Shown here in pieces: positions 62,973 to 64,000 of a stretch of 64,000 bases of DNA (position 1 is the stretch's first letter; the number at the start of each line of letters is the position of its first letter). The notes beneath the pieces are model-generated. The model worked only from the letters and a program-made list of their open reading frames with translations, had not been told where the DNA came from and did not search any database. The position numbers and the translations under genes were made by a program. The stretch is from Gemmatimonadota bacterium. GTDB lineage: Bacteria > Gemmatimonadota > Gemmatimonadetes > Longimicrobiales > Gaopeijiaceae. The stretch lies in contig VXQO01000113.1 in assembly GCA_009838975.1 (NCBI GenBank), positions 52,791 to 116,790 of the forward strand, in the 5' to 3' direction.

Positions 62973-64000
62973 GTGACCGGCGTCCGGCCACAGGCGAGCC
63001 TTCGTCGATATCACTCCCTGGACCGGCTGCGCGCATCCATGATGCTGCTCGCGGTGGCCCGTCACGCCGCGGTCAGCTACGTGCCCGTCGTCTTCTTTGA
63101 GTGGCCCTACCGGGACCCCCAGGCCGACATGCTCTCCTACTGGGCGGTCATCTTCATTCGCGTGTTCAACCTGCCCGTCTTCTTCGCGATTGCGGGGTTC
63201 TTTGGGGCGTACCTGCTCGAGACACGCGGCGCCCGAGAGTTCCTGCGGCATCGATGGAGCCGGATCGGGGTGCCGTTCCTGGTGGCGTGGCCCCTCCTTG
63301 CGGTCACGATGTTCTTCATCGTGCCGTTCGCCGCCCGCTTCAGCGCCACCCCGCCGAACGCCGCCTACAGCCTTGCGGAGCTGACCTCGTCCAGGGCCCT
63401 GGACCACCTCTTCATGCACCTGTGGTTCCTCTACCACCTGTTGATCCTGTGCGTCGCCGCGACCGCAATCCGCCCGCTCGCCACCCGGATTCCCGCAGCC
63501 CTGCGCGCCCGGGCGCTGGACCTCTTCGAGCGCGGAGTGCACCGCGGAGGCATCGCGGTGCTGATCCTGGCCGCGGGCCTCATCCTGTACCGGATGGAGT
63601 CGTGGGCGATCGACTACTACGCCGGCCCCTTTCCCGCCCCGCGCCAACTGGCGCTGTACGGCCTGTTCTTCGGCTTCGGGTGGATGCTGTTTCGCAAACG
63701 CCAGGCGCTGGAGGGCTTCAAGCGCCCCACATGGGCTCTGCTCGCCGCCGGAGTTCTGTGCTTTTTCGTTTACCGGCACTTCTTCGAGATCGGTTGTCCC
63801 CCCAGGCCGGACAGGACGTGCCCTGAGGCTGCCGAGGGACACCTGCCGGCGGTTGTCTTCCTCGCGCTCTCGATGTGGCTCATGACGTATGGCCTGATCG
63901 GACTGTTCCTGCGCTACCTGGACAAGCCGAGCCCGCGCTGGCGGTACATGGCGGACGCCTCGTACTGGATCTACATCGTCCACGTGCCGTTCGTCATGCT
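62973..64000 (+). CDS. Acyltransferase-3 family membrane protein, partial
   Basis: Open to the window edge, 342 codons visible from GTG at 62973. Begins ASLRRYHSLDRLRASMMLLA, then VARHAAVSYV with the conserved catalytic-type His, and has several hydrophobic segments (VIFIRVFNLPVFFAIAGFF, FLVAWPLLAVTMFFIVP, AGVLCFFVYRHFF, ASYWIYIVHVPFVML). Such proteins acylate sugars, glucans or lipids at the membrane. It starts 7 bases after the P450 stop, so before insertion it was probably in one operon with the GPP34-P450 gene. Confidence 0.85.
   Translation, partial: MTGVRPQASLRRYHSLDRLRASMMLLAVARHAAVSYVPVVFFEWPYRDPQADMLSYWAVIFIRVFNLPVFFAIAGFFGAYLLETRGAREFLRHRWSRIGVPFLVAWPLLAVTMFFIVPFAARFSATPPNAAYSLAELTSSRALDHLFMHLWFLYHLLILCVAATAIRPLATRIPAALRARALDLFERGVHRGGIAVLILAAGLILYRMESWAIDYYAGPFPAPRQLALYGLFFGFGWMLFRKRQALEGFKRPTWALLAAGVLCFFVYRHFFEIGCPPRPDRTCPEAAEGHLPAVVFLALSMWLMTYGLIGLFLRYLDKPSPRWRYMADASYWIYIVHVPFVM

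Overview
The window is GC-rich (about two thirds G+C by eye) and dense in exported enzymes: S9 peptidases, TolB-propeller/amidohydrolase proteins, carboxypeptidase-regulatory/TonB-plug-like proteins and 6-bladed beta-propeller lipoproteins. With diderm features (Omp85-like barrel, lipoproteins, MscS channel) this suggests a Gemmatimonadota-type bacterium. That placement is inferred from gene-family flavour, not from a marker alignment.

Region 1 (1-18.5 kb, nearly all minus strand) is housekeeping. It holds purM, a PfkB kinase, argS and an FmdB-type zinc ribbon; a propionyl-CoA/methylmalonyl-CoA cluster (carboxyltransferase pccB, a PDZ protein, biotin carboxylase, biotin carrier, mutase large subunit); an LpoA-like lipoprotein; rpsA; an aroA-cmk fusion; tyrA; and rnz. 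Many of these genes overlap by 1-22 bases.

Region 2 (18.6-49.6 kb) is mostly secreted catabolism. It runs from a Tat-exported class V aminotransferase translationally coupled to an S9 peptidase and two small envelope proteins, through an MscS channel, a serine hydrolase, apaG, an Omp85-like barrel protein, an exported FAH-family enzyme, tRNA-Leu(UAA) and arginase. It then carries three large propeller-amidohydrolase paralogues, a TonB-plug-like protein, a second S9 peptidase and a dicarboxylate-type symporter.

Region 3 (49.6-64 kb) is accessory and is the most interesting part. A gene fusing an N-terminal GPP34 (GOLPH3-like) domain to a cytochrome P450 starts at 50866. It is cut right after the haem-cysteine codon by a 10.1-kb element (about 52678-62780). 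The missing last 61 residues of the P450 lie at 62781-62966, directly after a tyrosine recombinase gene. An identical 11-bp sequence (14 bp with one mismatch) encoding the Cys-Leu-Gly-Ser-Gly haem motif marks both junctions, as expected for attL and attR. The element carries two tandem DUF262-DUF1524 (GmrSD-type) genes, the second with a ruined HNH motif. It also carries three 6-bladed beta-propeller exported proteins, a possible small protein, several hairpins and the integrase. An acyltransferase-3 gene starts 7 bases after the restored P450 stop, so the ancestral layout was probably a P450-acyltransferase operon. Excision would rebuild a 665-residue GPP34-P450.

No rRNA, CRISPR array or IS transposase was seen.
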